A DNA stretch of 49,829 bases, from contig DIUC01000008.1 of the NCBI GenBank assembly GCA_002435785.1, forward strand, positions 48,804 through 98,632, given 5' to 3'. The translations under genes were made by a program, and so were the position numbers. The stretch's first letter is position 1; every line of letters begins with the position of its first letter. Under the pieces are notes generated by a model. That model was not told the DNA's origin. It made no database searches and worked only from the letters and a program-made list of their open reading frames with translations. This document shows positions 1-9,857 of the stretch, one piece after another. The DNA comes from Saprospiraceae bacterium UBA6168 (GTDB taxonomy: Bacteria > Bacteroidota > Bacteroidia > Chitinophagales > Saprospiraceae).

Positions 1-224
1 CCCCTCCTCGCCGCCTTCGGCGGCTCGTCGGGGGTAAGGGTGCTTTTGGGGGCATTCCGCCCCCAAACCCCCTATCCGAAATGCAAACTGCTTTGGCTTG
101 AATAATCTAAACTAATTCAACGGAGGTACTTAGGATAAAAAATGAACACTCCGAGCCGCCAGTAGCGACCCGAAGTGCTGGGTAACAAATTAAATCTATT
201 GCTTAAAAACTACACCTTTTCTTT
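1..224. other. Intergenic hairpin region at window edge
   Basis: No gene is visible. Two GC-rich stem-loops lie here: arms GCCGCC/GGCGGC around TTC at 10-24, with further partial pairing outside, and 9-bp arms TTTGGGGGC/GCCCCCAAA at 45-67. They lie downstream of the minus-strand glycosidase gene that ends at 225. Neither has a clear U-run, so termination is only a possibility. Confidence 0.5.
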
Positions 225-3200
225 TTAAAACTTGCTCACCATCAATGGAAGGCTCTTCGGCCTTCTTCCCTCAGCCTGTATCCACACGGCATACCAACCT
301 TCGTGCACTCCGGTGAGGTCAAATCGGTAAGGCTCCAAGGAGGCAGGCTCCACCCATGCTTCTTTCACCAATCGGCCCATCCTGTCTATCAAAAGTAATC
401 GCACCGTTTGCCCTTCAACGGAGCGCAGGTTCACCTTTACGTAGGCATCGGCAGGATTCGGAAAGAGCTTGAAATCGTCTAATTCCTCCCAAAATTCCAG
501 CATTTGAACATTGGAAAACGCCAAGGAACCATCGTCCCGCAACTGCACCACTCGGTAATAGTTCCAGCCGGGCAGTGGGCGCACATCAAGTTCCCGGTAA
601 GTAATGAAGTTGTCGCTTTGCTCGTCGTTGTCCCTATCCAGCAAGACCTGCCACTCGAAACCGTTGGCGGAGCGCTCCAGCAAGTAGCGGAGGCAATGTT
701 TACCACTATTGGTGGTCCAACGAAGATTGGCAGTGGCTCCATTTTGCGAAGCGAACAAAGAAAACACCTTGCCCGGTAGGCCAATAGCCTGGTTTGATGG
801 CGGTTGGAGCGTCACCAATGCCTCGTCGTCTTCGGCAGGGGTGCCAGAAGTATTGTTGTTCGGGGAGCTGTCCACATCGGCAGGAGATGCAGTCATTACT
901 TGCACGAAATACGGCAATGGCGTGGTGTTTTGCAAAACGAAGAGGGTCATGCTCATGGTTTTGGTAGCACCCGGTGCCATTGTTCCTACCGTCCATAATT
1001 GCGACACCAAGTTATAGGTCGTGCCCTCGTCCCGGTGGTGTATGGTGTAGGCCAAGCCTTGCGGAATAGGCACGGCAACTTTTACGCCAGTGGCGGAGGC
1101 ATTGCCGACGTTTTTCAAAGTGACGGTAAACACTACGTCCTTCCAAATCGTCAGGGTGTTGCTACTGGAAGTTAGGGTTAGCTCCAGGTCTGGCCCATTC
1201 CCATTGAAAATGCCCGCCGTGAATGCTGCCTCGTCGTCCTCGATGGGCACTGGGGGCAAGCCGTTGTTTGGGGCGCTGTCAATATCGTTCGGGGAAGCGG
1301 CACTCACTTGGGCGTAGCCAGTGAGCGGCACATTTTGAAGCACATAAAAGGTTAGCTTGAGCGTCTGAACCTCGCCGGGAGCCATTGTTCCTACCGTCCA
1401 TTGCTGGTCACTATATGCTGCATAGCTGCCTTTTGATGCCACCGATTCGTTTCCTCCATGCAATACCGCTGTGGCCGGAGCTGGAAAATGTACTTTCACG
1501 CCTGTGGCGGCCACCGTGCCTTCGTTGGTCAAGGTAGCGGTGTAAGATATAAGCCCCCATTGCGTCACGTTGGGTGAATTAGCAGTCATTGCCAGCTTCA
1601 AATCCATGCCATTGGGAGAAGGGGTGGTCACTTGGAATGTCCTGTTTACGTTCGGGGCGGGGTGGAAGTCAGCGTTGCCTGTTTGCGAAGCGTTGATGCT
1701 CACGCTGCCTGCCTGTCCCGTGAGGGTGACGGTATTTCCTGAAACCGTAGCCGGGCCTGACACCACGTCAAAAGTAACTGCCAAGCCACTTGAAGCGGAA
1801 GCGTTGAGGGTAAACTGTGGGTCGGTGGTCAATTTGTTTGCCAGCATTCCGAAGGTAGTGAGTTGGTTTTCCATATTGGGCGGGACTTGCCCAGAGCCAA
1901 TGTTTTTTACCACCTCATCGTCTTCACCTGCGACGCCTACCTGTGCGTTGTTGGGGGTACTATCGGTATCGGTTTGGTCGGCGTGGTTTACTTGTGCCCA
2001 ACCCATCAGTTGGTCGGTATCGAGCACGTACCAATGGACGGTCATCGTGGCGGAAGCGCCTGGGGCCAAGGAACCGACATGCCAAATCCGGTTGCCTATC
2101 CAGTTGTATATGCCCTGTGAGAGCGTTGCCACATTTGTGCCCACAAATACAACGGTGGTTGGGGTTGGCACATGGACCTGCACGTTGGTGGCGGTTGCTG
2201 CGCCGCTGTTGGTCACGGTAAACGTGAAATCCATGTTGTTGTATTTCACCAAATTGGCAGGTGCATTGGTCACGGAAAGAGACAAGTCAATCGTGCCGCC
2301 GCCACTTTGTTGGGTCACTATAAAGATTATATCTACTGCCGCCGCAGGATTCCATTGGGCGTTGCCTGCTTGGGTGACCCGCACGACTACGGTGCCCACT
2401 TGTCCGTTCAGGGTGATGGTATTGCCCGAAACAAATGCTGGCCCCGACACGATTTGAAAAGCTACTGGCAAGCCAGACGAAGCGGAGGCAATGGCCGTGA
2501 ACGGTGGCGAGGTCGTTGTTTTGTTCGGAATCGTACTGAATATTATGGTCTGATTCTGAAGGCCCGTTTGTGATACGGTGAAGGAGCGTTCAACTGCTGC
2601 AGCAGGCGTCCAGTTGGCATTTCCAGCTTGGGTGGCCCGCACGACCACGGTGCCCACCTGCCCGGTCAAAGTAATGGTATTGCTGGAAATGGTAGCTGGC
2701 CCTGACACGATTTGAAAAGACACTGGCAAGCCGGACGATGCCGTGCCGGCAATCATAAAGGGTGGGGCTGACACTATCTGGTTTGCAATGACAGGCAAGG
2801 TAATGGTTTGGCTTTGGCTGCCGGTGCTGCTACCGGCTTTGATAAAAACGGGTGTTTCGGAGAGGTTGTTAACGGCAAGCAATCCATTTGCCCCAACGGT
2901 TAAAGCAATGGGTGACTGGCCATTCGGAAATCCATCCGCCAATTTGACCATTTGCAAGGTGCTGCCTGCCGGAAGACCCAAGTTGACGGCAAGGGAACTG
3001 ACGGACTCGTTGCTGGTAGGAAGCCACATCGCCCAAATGTCGGCTGCACCTGCTTTGGTGAACTTGTAGATGCGGGGACAAATGGACGACACGGCATCAT
3101 TGCAATTGTTGTAGGAAACTTCGCTGTTGAATTTATAGCCTGTAAGCATTTGTTTCATCGTATTGATAAAATGCCAGGAAGCTTTTCTGGTAAACCTGTT

Positions 3201-4787
3201 AGCGGCTGGTTGGGCCGGGTCGAAAAACAACATCCCGGAAGTCAAATACCTGCCCGATTCCGTGTATGGGCCAATGCTTTGATAATTCCCTATTTCTGCC
3301 CGGTCCGCAAATTCATAGGCTACTGCCCGGTCAAAACCCGCTGCAGCAATTTCCAGATATGACCTTGTTATCCATCGTGCCTGGGTCAATTCCACTAATT
3401 CCAAAAGAACATTCTTATGGGATTGGGACAAGGCATTCCAGAATGGCCGGTAATTGGTAGGCACCATTGACCTCAAGTTGTTTTGACCAGTTATCGGATT
3501 GTTTTCGGGAATGGCAGCTTGCACGGAGGCAGGATGCGTGTCGTAACCATATTCTGTAATCCAGAATTCCTTATTGTTCCAATCCTGATTAAAGGTATTT
3601 CCCTTATCAATCATGGTTTGCCGGAGCGCTATTAATTTTTCTTTCAGTTTATCATGCTCCGGTGATACACCATAGTCCCATGCGTTCAATTGGTCGGCGT
3701 TGATGGGCGAGCAAAGCTGGGAAATCTGCAAATTGGCGGTCGCAACTTGGGAATAATGGTGATAGTTGAACACATCGAACGGGAATTTATCGGCACCAGC
3801 CCGGTTTTGGTTCAACCAATCGGTCACTGACTGAAAATAACAGGGGTCTAAGTCCGAGATACCACCAAGCACGATCTTCATGTTTGAATCGGCATTCATT
3901 ATGCCGAGCGTGTATAAGTTTTTATGGTTTACCTGACCTTCATGTCCATCTGCTACTGCACTGAGCATCGCACCGTACTCTTCCGGTGAGATGTAAGTAT
4001 GAGGAATGCTACTTTCCAGCCACCATTTATCAGGTTCATTCCATATTGAAATATACTTTATTGGATGGCTTGTGACCGAACGTATCGCAGGGTTGTTGAC
4101 GAAACTGGTTTGGCTTTCTGGTGCCAAATTGGTCAATATATCAGCATGTGATGCGGTCGGTGTACTGGCATCGCTTCCATATCTATAGGCAAAATGATAG
4201 AGATAGGTAGCAAACTCTTTGTAGTTCTGCGGATTTAAAAAATCGGCTGGGTTGGAGGAATTCACAGGGATTCGCTCCTGTGCACTGGTAAACCCACATA
4301 TTGGCTCCGCAACAAAGTCTTTGATTACATTTGTCGCTGAACCGGACATGCTTGTGACGAAATTGGAGCCCATGTGCTGAAGCAACAATTCATAGAAATA
4401 ATCAAAATTGATGCACGAGGCTTGTCCCTGGTATGCCGTTTTGAATTTGAACTTTACACCTTCTGAATAAGGGGGCGAGGGTAGCTCCGGTGTGTTCGTA
4501 TAGCATAAGTTAGCATTGGGACAACCAGCTTCAATGCCTTCGTGCAGGTACCAATTGTGAAACTCCCGCACAAAACCAACGGCATCCAAGTTTTCAAAAA
4601 AACCTTGCAAGCTATTATTGAGTACATTGATATTGGTAATGCCAGGGTCTTCCAAGTTTTTTCCATAAAAATCCCACCAGATGTTGGTTCCAATAAATTC
4701 ATCCATTGGGAATTTGTTCGTTTGTGAAAAGATAAAACACGGAAATGCGAATACAAATGCGAATACATACGGTAGCGTATTTTTCAT
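225..4787 (-). CDS. Large secreted glycoside hydrolase-like protein with Ig-like/DUF11-type repeats and T9SS C-terminal domain
   Basis: A 1520-residue protein with an N-terminal signal peptide (ending near FIFSQ). Residues ~25-650 look like a clan GH-A TIM-barrel glycosidase: IWNEP carries a candidate acid/base Glu251 and WITEYGY a candidate nucleophile Glu412, the pattern of GH39/GH5-like enzymes. Next come two ~85-residue Ig-like repeats (~660-830; shared word SGLPV.FQIVSGPA), then a CARDB/DUF11-type repeat, a third Ig-like repeat and two more DUF11-type repeats. The DUF11-type units each end with an acidic D.DS.PNN...EDDE segment. The last ~80 residues (FKLFPNPAD...) are a T9SS type A sorting domain, so the protein is expected at the cell surface or outside. 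The substrate cannot be told from sequence. The start is the ATG before the signal peptide. It is a single gene with ~500 bp of free DNA upstream. Confidence 0.85.
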   Translation of the reverse strand: MKNTLPYVFAFVFAFPCFIFSQTNKFPMDEFIGTNIWWDFYGKNLEDPGITNINVLNNSLQGFFENLDAVGFVREFHNWYLHEGIEAGCPNANLCYTNTPELPSPPYSEGVKFKFKTAYQGQASCINFDYFYELLLQHMGSNFVTSMSGSATNVIKDFVAEPICGFTSAQERIPVNSSNPADFLNPQNYKEFATYLYHFAYRYGSDASTPTASHADILTNLAPESQTSFVNNPAIRSVTSHPIKYISIWNEPDKWWLESSIPHTYISPEEYGAMLSAVADGHEGQVNHKNLYTLGIMNADSNMKIVLGGISDLDPCYFQSVTDWLNQNRAGADKFPFDVFNYHHYSQVATANLQISQLCSPINADQLNAWDYGVSPEHDKLKEKLIALRQTMIDKGNTFNQDWNNKEFWITEYGYDTHPASVQAAIPENNPITGQNNLRSMVPTNYRPFWNALSQSHKNVLLELVELTQARWITRSYLEIAAAGFDRAVAYEFADRAEIGNYQSIGPYTESGRYLTSGMLFFDPAQPAANRFTRKASWHFINTMKQMLTGYKFNSEVSYNNCNDAVSSICPRIYKFTKAGAADIWAMWLPTSNESVSSLAVNLGLPAGSTLQMVKLADGFPNGQSPIALTVGANGLLAVNNLSETPVFIKAGSSTGSQSQTITLPVIANQIVSAPPFMIAGTASSGLPVSFQIVSGPATISSNTITLTGQVGTVVVRATQAGNANWTPAAAVERSFTVSQTGLQNQTIIFSTIPNKTTTSPPFTAIASASSGLPVAFQIVSGPAFVSGNTITLNGQVGTVVVRVTQAGNAQWNPAAAVDIIFIVTQQSGGGTIDLSLSVTNAPANLVKYNNMDFTFTVTNSGAATATNVQVHVPTPTTVVFVGTNVATLSQGIYNWIGNRIWHVGSLAPGASATMTVHWYVLDTDQLMGWAQVNHADQTDTDSTPNNAQVGVAGEDDEVVKNIGSGQVPPNMENQLTTFGMLANKLTTDPQFTLNASASSGLAVTFDVVSGPATVSGNTVTLTGQAGSVSINASQTGNADFHPAPNVNRTFQVTTPSPNGMDLKLAMTANSPNVTQWGLISYTATLTNEGTVAATGVKVHFPAPATAVLHGGNESVASKGSYAAYSDQQWTVGTMAPGEVQTLKLTFYVLQNVPLTGYAQVSAASPNDIDSAPNNGLPPVPIEDDEAAFTAGIFNGNGPDLELTLTSSSNTLTIWKDVVFTVTLKNVGNASATGVKVAVPIPQGLAYTIHHRDEGTTYNLVSQLWTVGTMAPGATKTMSMTLFVLQNTTPLPYFVQVMTASPADVDSSPNNNTSGTPAEDDEALVTLQPPSNQAIGLPGKVFSLFASQNGATANLRWTTNSGKHCLRYLLERSANGFEWQVLLDRDNDEQSDNFITYRELDVRPLPGWNYYRVVQLRDDGSLAFSNVQMLEFWEELDDFKLFPNPADAYVKVNLRSVEGQTVRLLLIDRMGRLVKEAWVEPASLEPYRFDLTGVHEGWYAVWIQAEGRRPKSLPLMVSKF

Positions 4788-5287
4788 TATAACAATATTA
4801 AAAGAATTATTGAGGTTTTACTATATCACTACAATACCTGAAGGGGGAAAGTAAAAAAGTAAATAGCAATTATGCTTGACACAAATAGGTTTTGACCTGT
4901 GTAAGCGGACACAGAAGGATTTTCGGTCATAGTTCATTCCCACAAATTTTAATTAAGAGGTATATGAAGGTATTCCAGACTGTTGAAGAAAGGTCAATTA
5001 TTTATTTTTTCATACGCATTTTTGTTTTAGAATTAACGAAAAACTGGACGGATTTGGGGGTTTCATCCTATTCTAATCATTTACAAAAGTGAATGCTCTA
5101 TCCCACCAAAGCGTTATAGAATAAAATAAAAATGTTGTATCATTTGGGTAAAAACTAAATCAACACAACATTTTTTGGCTTCCGCTGCTAAGTTTGGCTA
5201 TTTATGGCGAAATGAGCATAGACAACCAGCCTATTGTTCTCCTGACATTGCCCACGCCACTAAATTGCGCCAGCAAAAAACACGAGC
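4788..5287. other. Intergenic region upstream of the secreted glycosidase
   Basis: No convincing gene is seen; the short open frames here lack family features. The region is AT-rich and should hold the promoter of the minus-strand glycosidase gene. It also holds an inverted repeat near 5128-5175, listed separately. Confidence 0.5.
5128..5175 (-). terminator. Possible AT-rich terminator
   Basis: An 11-bp inverted repeat (AAAAATGTTGT / ACAACATTTTT) has a ~26-nt loop and T-rich ends, and lies ~110 bp beyond the stop of the minus-strand membrane-protein gene. The stem is weak in GC and the loop is long, so this is tentative. Confidence 0.3.
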
Positions 5288-5809
5288 TTACCTCGTCGCA
5301 AACCACACCAGCACCGCTATTGCGCCGCCGATAATCAATACTTCCAATATATTGCCGAGCGCCCGGTTGGTCACTCGCACATTTACCACCGAAATGAGGG
5401 AGAAGATGAAAGCGATGGAAGATACCACCAATATCAAGCCGCCAGTAGCACCGGTCACCTCTGCCGTGTTTTGCGACTTGGCGACGGTGGGGAAAAGGAC
5501 AAGATAGGCCGAGGTCAGCACCGAGGCCACCAGCCCGATGAGCGTTCCTCCCAGCAGCAATTTCCAGTTTTCAAGCCCCTTGGCGAGGTGGTGTAGGCTG
5601 CGGATGGTGCTGCTCACCACCAACCATAGCGCCAGCAACATCAGTCCGATGGTAGCCTCGTCGGCATAGCGCCCAAACAACCCCGTGAGCTTGTTCTGAA
5701 GGAATAGCAGTCCGATGAAAAGTGCCGTCAACAGCACAAAGGCGATGATGACGCTGCGGGTGAGTATGCTGTTTTCGACATCGGAGACGGTAGCTTTCGT
5801 GGCGGCCAT
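5288..5809 (-). CDS. Small integral membrane protein, function unknown
   Basis: The ATG at 5809 gives 173 residues; an upstream in-frame start at 5857 would add 16 and is less likely because the added part is not family-like. At least four hydrophobic segments are visible: IIAFVLLTALFIGLLFL, ATIGLMLLALWLVVS, LLLGGTLIGLVASVLTSAYLVLF, and a C-terminal pair ILVVSSIAFIFSLISVV and ILEVLIIGGAIAVLVWFA. It looks like a conserved Bacteroidota inner-membrane protein, but no functional motif is visible. It is divergent from the PhyH-family gene, and the ~120 bp between them must hold both promoters. Confidence 0.7.
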   Translation of the reverse strand: MAATKATVSDVENSILTRSVIIAFVLLTALFIGLLFLQNKLTGLFGRYADEATIGLMLLALWLVVSSTIRSLHHLAKGLENWKLLLGGTLIGLVASVLTSAYLVLFPTVAKSQNTAEVTGATGGLILVVSSIAFIFSLISVVNVRVTNRALGNILEVLIIGGAIAVLVWFATR

Positions 5810-5929
5810 GTTTTTTGTTTTTAATGAAAAATTGCTGCAAAGCAACACAAAAAACAAGTTGGGAAACGGTAGATTTGTTGGATTATTTCCTTGCGCAATG
5901 CGAATGCTGAACGTTCAACCAATCAAACA

Positions 5930-6901
5930 ATGACGATGCAAACGATGATGCCCACGATGGTGCCCGAAAACGCCCACACCGACATACCCGGCAACCCCTC
6001 CACGGCTATCAGCAGCCCGTTCAAGTTCAATGACCGCTCCAATGGCCAGCCGCTGCGGGTGCTCTCGGGTGCCGATTGGGACTTCTGGTTGCACAACGGC
6101 TATGTGGTGGTGAAAAACGCCGTGCCACGGGAGCAGGCCCAGCGCACCGCCGACTTTCTATGGGAGTTTGAGGAAAAAGACGCCAACGACCCCGCCACTT
6201 GGTACACCCCGCCCCGTGCAGAGATGCAGATGAAGGAACTCACCAACACGGGCATGGTGGAGGTCTATAACCACCAATTGCTTTGGGACAACCGTCAATG
6301 GCCCCGCATTTACGATGCCTTCGTGGACATCTGGGGCACAGAAAAACTTTGGGTAACCATTGACCGGGCCAACCTGAACCTGCCCATTCGCCCCGGCTAC
6401 GAGTACAAAGGCTTCATCCATTGGGACTATGACCCGGAAACCCGTCCCGTGAACGTGCAGGGCGTGCTGGCGCTCGCCGACCAGACGGACGAAGACATGG
6501 GCGGATTCCAGTGCATCCCCGAATTGTACCGGACTTACGACACTTGGAAGCTCACCCAACCCGCAGACCGGCACCGATTTCAGCCGGACACCACAGGCTT
6601 CGAGCCAGTAAAGGTACGCATGGAGGCAGGCGACCTGCTCATTTTCAACAGTACGCTCGCCCACGGAATCCGTCCCAACCTTACCGCCGACAAAGTGCGC
6701 TTGGCCCAATACATTGCCATGATGCCCGCACAGGAAGAGAACGAGGCCCTTCGGCAATGGCGCATTGCTTCGTGGCGTGACCGCATCGCCCCGACGGGTT
6801 ATGCCTTCCCCGGCGACCCTCGCAACTGGGAGCAGACCCGTTTTGCCTCTGCCGAATTATCTGAGTTGGGGAAGAAGCTCTTGGGATTGGAGCTGTGGTA
6901 G
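5930..6901 (+). CDS. Phytanoyl-CoA dioxygenase (PhyH) family protein
   Basis: A predicted Fe(II)/2-oxoglutarate-dependent oxygenase of 323 residues. The iron-binding triad reads HWD (His164, Asp166) and AHGIRPN (His245), with Arg248 placed to bind 2-oxoglutarate. Length and fold order fit the PhyH family, which hydroxylates lipids or small metabolites; the substrate is unknown. The ATG at 5930 was preferred. A TTG at 5891 stays open in the same frame and would add 13 residues without family character. It is a single gene, convergent with the antiporter gene 36 bp downstream. Confidence 0.8.
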   Translation: MTMQTMMPTMVPENAHTDIPGNPSTAISSPFKFNDRSNGQPLRVLSGADWDFWLHNGYVVVKNAVPREQAQRTADFLWEFEEKDANDPATWYTPPRAEMQMKELTNTGMVEVYNHQLLWDNRQWPRIYDAFVDIWGTEKLWVTIDRANLNLPIRPGYEYKGFIHWDYDPETRPVNVQGVLALADQTDEDMGGFQCIPELYRTYDTWKLTQPADRHRFQPDTTGFEPVKVRMEAGDLLIFNSTLAHGIRPNLTADKVRLAQYIAMMPAQEENEALRQWRIASWRDRIAPTGYAFPGDPRNWEQTRFASAELSELGKKLLGLELW

Positions 6902-6937
6902 CTTGTCGTTATTGAATTGACGAACCATTTCTATTAG

Positions 6938-8410
6938 CTACGTTAGGGTATGCCCTACGAGGAACTCATCCACTTTTTTCAGTCCGTTTTTGTTGTCTGA
7001 TAGCACCACCAACGTGTCATTTGGCTCTATGGTAGTGGAGCCGTTTGGAATCAAATACTTATCATTCCGCTTTATCATGGCGATGATGGCATTCTTTGGA
7101 AAACCGAGTTCCACTATTTTCTTGCCTACCACGGTGCTGTTTTGTTTGATGGCTATTTCTTGCATCGCCGTTTTCGGATGCTCCGAGAGGAAGGCTTCCG
7201 TGGGGGTGAGGGGCTTTGCTTTCTCAGGCATGGCTACTCTTAGCCATTTGGCCACGGTGGTCAGCGTGGTCCCCTGAATAAGTACCGAGGTCAGGGAAAT
7301 AAAGAAAACGATGTTGAAAATCATATCCGCCCTATCAATGCCCGCCAACAAAGGATAAGTGGCAAACACGATGGGCACCGCCCCACGCAGCCCCACCCAC
7401 GAGATATACAGCCGTCGCCTCAGCTTCATTTTGAAAAACACCAAGCTTATGAACACACTCAAGGGCCTCGCCAATAAGATTAGAAAACCGGAGATGAGCA
7501 AGCCCACCCCGATGAAAGGGACTATTTGCGAGGGAAAGACTTGCAGGCCCAAGGTGAGGAACAGCACTATCTGCATGAGCCAAGCCAGACCATCAAACAT
7601 TTTAAGGATGGTTTTCTTGTGTATCAGGTCTTGGTTGCCCAAATAAACGGCACAGATGTAAATGGCCAAAAAGCCATTGCCCCCAATCGCATCGGTGGCC
7701 GAGAAAGTAATGAACATCAATGCTATCACCAACACCGGGTACAACCCCTCAAAGTCCAGCTTGATTTTGTTGATAAAGAACCTGCTGAGGCGGCTGAACA
7801 ACAGACCTGCCGCTCCGCCCAATACCATTTGTTTCAAGAACAAAGGAATCATTTCATAAATGCTCAAGTCTTGGTTGACGACCAAGGCCAGGAAAGCAAT
7901 CGTCAGCACGTAGGCCATGGGGTCGTTGCTCCCACTTTCCAACTCCAACAAGGGTCGTAGGTTGCTTTTGAGTGCCAGGCTTTTTGAGCGGAGTATCGAG
8001 AAAACGGCGGCTGCGTCCGTTGAGGAGACTATCGAACCGAGCAACATGCTCTCATAAATCGTGAGGTCGGTGATGAGCCAAACAAAAGTGCCCAGCGAAA
8101 GCGCCGTGAGCAGCACCCCCAAGGTGGACAAGGTAAGCCCTTCCGTGAGCACTGGTTTCACGTTGTTCCAGTTGGTGTCAAGCCCCCCCGAAAAAAGGAT
8201 GAAATTCAATGACACCAGTCCAATGAACTGGGCAATCTTTGGGTCGTCAAAATGGATGCCCCCAATCCCCTCCGACCCGGCCAACATGCCTATCGCCAAG
8301 AACAAAACCAACGTAGGCACCCCAAACCGATAGGACGTCTTGCCAACTATGATGCTCACGAACAGCAAAATGGAACCTACCAACAGGATATTTTCTATGG
8401 TCAAATTCAT
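6938..8410 (-). CDS. Potassium/proton antiporter, CPA1 (NhaP2-like) with C-terminal TrkA-C domain
   Basis: A 490-residue protein. Roughly the first 390 residues hold about 12 membrane segments of a cation:proton antiporter, with SSTDAAAVFSIL and ESGSNDPMAY matching the ion-binding core of NhaP2-type K+/H+ exchangers. Residues ~405-485 (EIAIKQNSTVVGKKI...LVVLSDN) form a cytosolic TrkA-C/RCK_C ligand-binding domain, usual for regulated K+ efflux. Likely role: K+ and pH homeostasis at the inner membrane. The start ATG leads straight into the first membrane helix. The next minus-strand gene (NamZ-like) begins at 9742 and ends 87 bp upstream of this one. Confidence 0.88.
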   Translation of the reverse strand: MNLTIENILLVGSILLFVSIIVGKTSYRFGVPTLVLFLAIGMLAGSEGIGGIHFDDPKIAQFIGLVSLNFILFSGGLDTNWNNVKPVLTEGLTLSTLGVLLTALSLGTFVWLITDLTIYESMLLGSIVSSTDAAAVFSILRSKSLALKSNLRPLLELESGSNDPMAYVLTIAFLALVVNQDLSIYEMIPLFLKQMVLGGAAGLLFSRLSRFFINKIKLDFEGLYPVLVIALMFITFSATDAIGGNGFLAIYICAVYLGNQDLIHKKTILKMFDGLAWLMQIVLFLTLGLQVFPSQIVPFIGVGLLISGFLILLARPLSVFISLVFFKMKLRRRLYISWVGLRGAVPIVFATYPLLAGIDRADMIFNIVFFISLTSVLIQGTTLTTVAKWLRVAMPEKAKPLTPTEAFLSEHPKTAMQEIAIKQNSTVVGKKIVELGFPKNAIIAMIKRNDKYLIPNGSTTIEPNDTLVVLSDNKNGLKKVDEFLVGHTLT

Positions 8411-8497
8411 AGTGGATGTCTTTACAGCTGATCGGCAAAACTAATAAGCTGTTGCTTTGGAGGCGAGGATTTTCAAAAAGGCAGCCCCTGCCCCTTC

Positions 8498-9742
8498 TCA
8501 CTCAAAATCGTAATAGAGCAGATACTGCTTCCGCAAGGCCCTGAATCGGCGCAGCCCGTCCTGCCAGCCTGCCCGAATCTCCGCCTCCGTTTTCCCTGCC
8601 ACGATTTGTTTTTTCAGTTCATCGCTGCCAGCCAAAGCATCGAAATGTGCCGTTTTCAAAAAAAAGTTCGCCTTGTCGGGATAGCTTTGGTAAAAATCAA
8701 TCAAGTAGCCCAAGTTTAGTTGCTTTTGCTGGCGCAATGTGTCAACAGGCAACCCGCTCAAGTCGTGGCCCCGGCACAGCTTGCCCTGCTGAGGTGGATT
8801 GGTGGCGCCATCCCGTGGCTGGGGCGTAAAGGTAAAGTCGCCCACCGTGGCTCCCGGTGCCCCCATCACCTGAAACTGTTTGTCCGTCCCACGCCCCACG
8901 CTCACCACCGTCCCCTCGAAGAAGCACAACGAGGGGTATAACAGCACCGCCGTCATGTTCGGCAGGTTTGGGGAGGGCTTCACGGGCAGGTCGTATTGGG
9001 TGCGGTGGTCGTAGCCAGCGCAGGGCACCACCTCCATTTGGCATTTGAAGCCATTGGCCAACCAACCCTCGCCATTCACCATCCGAGCATATTCGCCGAT
9101 GGTCATGCCATAGACCACAGGCACTTCGTGCAGCCCCACAAACGAGGCATATTTTTTTTTCAAAACAGGGCCGTCCATATAGTGACCGTTGGGGTTTGGT
9201 CGGTCAAGGACAATGAGGGGGACGTTGTGCTCCGCACAAGCCTCCATCACGTAAGCGAGCGTACTTATATAGGTGTAAAATCGGGTGCCAACGTCCTGTA
9301 TATCGAACAGCACAAGGTCCACGCCCGCCAGGTCGGCGGAGCCGGGCTTCTTTTTGTCGCCGTACAACGAGATGATGGGCAAGCCCGTAGCGGGGTCTTT
9401 GCCATCCTTGATTTTCTCCCCGTCGCTGGCGGCACCTCGAAACCCATGCTCCGGGGCAAAGATTTTTACGAGGTTCAAACCAGCTTTCAGTAGGGTGTCC
9501 ACGAGGTGGCGCTGCCCCACCATCGAGGTGTGGTTCACCACGGCGGCTATGCGCTTGCCCTTCAAAAGAGGCAGGTACTCCCCCACCCGCTCGGCGGCTG
9601 GCACTGTTTGCCCGCTCACCTGCGGTTCGACTTTGGTGACTGGCAAACCCGAAGCGGTTTCGCTTGTTTTCTGTCCGCAGGCAAAAATCATTGCCAATAG
9701 GAGTGCCGGAGTTGCAACAATTGTTTTTAACTTTACCATCAT
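8498..9742 (-). CDS. NamZ-like exo-beta-N-acetylmuramidase (DUF1343) lipoprotein
   Basis: A 414-residue protein with a lipoprotein signal (LLLAMIFAC, Cys22), then the DUF1343/NamZ fold: VVNHTSMVG, APEHGFRG, LFDIQDVGTRFYTYISTL and LDRPNPNG. NamZ removes terminal MurNAc residues from peptidoglycan fragments; here it would act in the periplasm in wall recycling. Two adjacent ATG codons make the exact start uncertain by one residue. It may be co-transcribed with the antiporter downstream. The upstream gap holds a quasi-palindrome (9743-9857) separating it from the divergent exonuclease gene. Confidence 0.85.
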   Translation of the reverse strand: MMVKLKTIVATPALLLAMIFACGQKTSETASGLPVTKVEPQVSGQTVPAAERVGEYLPLLKGKRIAAVVNHTSMVGQRHLVDTLLKAGLNLVKIFAPEHGFRGAASDGEKIKDGKDPATGLPIISLYGDKKKPGSADLAGVDLVLFDIQDVGTRFYTYISTLAYVMEACAEHNVPLIVLDRPNPNGHYMDGPVLKKKYASFVGLHEVPVVYGMTIGEYARMVNGEGWLANGFKCQMEVVPCAGYDHRTQYDLPVKPSPNLPNMTAVLLYPSLCFFEGTVVSVGRGTDKQFQVMGAPGATVGDFTFTPQPRDGATNPPQQGKLCRGHDLSGLPVDTLRQQKQLNLGYLIDFYQSYPDKANFFLKTAHFDALAGSDELKKQIVAGKTEAEIRAGWQDGLRRFRALRKQYLLYYDFE

Positions 9743-9857
9743 TTTGTTTTATTTCAGACTTTTGACGGAAGACTTTAGACATTAGATGGTGCCGAGTTAA
9801 ACTCAAACCAAACCACTTCAAACCATCTAAAGTCTATCATCTACCGTCTTCCAAATC
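9743..9857. repeat. Intergenic quasi-palindrome built from GACTTTAGA-like words
   Basis: The left arm near 9763-9790 and the right arm near 9823-9852 are imperfect reverse complements; the shared words are GACGG, AGACTTTAGA and AGATGGT. The repeat fills the gap between two divergent genes and contains no open frame. It is one of at least five such intergenic hairpins in this window, each with its own word. Confidence 0.7.

Noticed and set aside
1570..2457. A 295-codon plus-strand frame inside the large glycosidase gene.
   Set aside because: It is the antisense of the repetitive Ig-like/DUF11 region, which is kept open by biased composition.
4892..5092. A 66-codon plus-strand frame between the glycosidase and the membrane protein.
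   Set aside because: Low-complexity AT-rich frame with no recognisable protein character.
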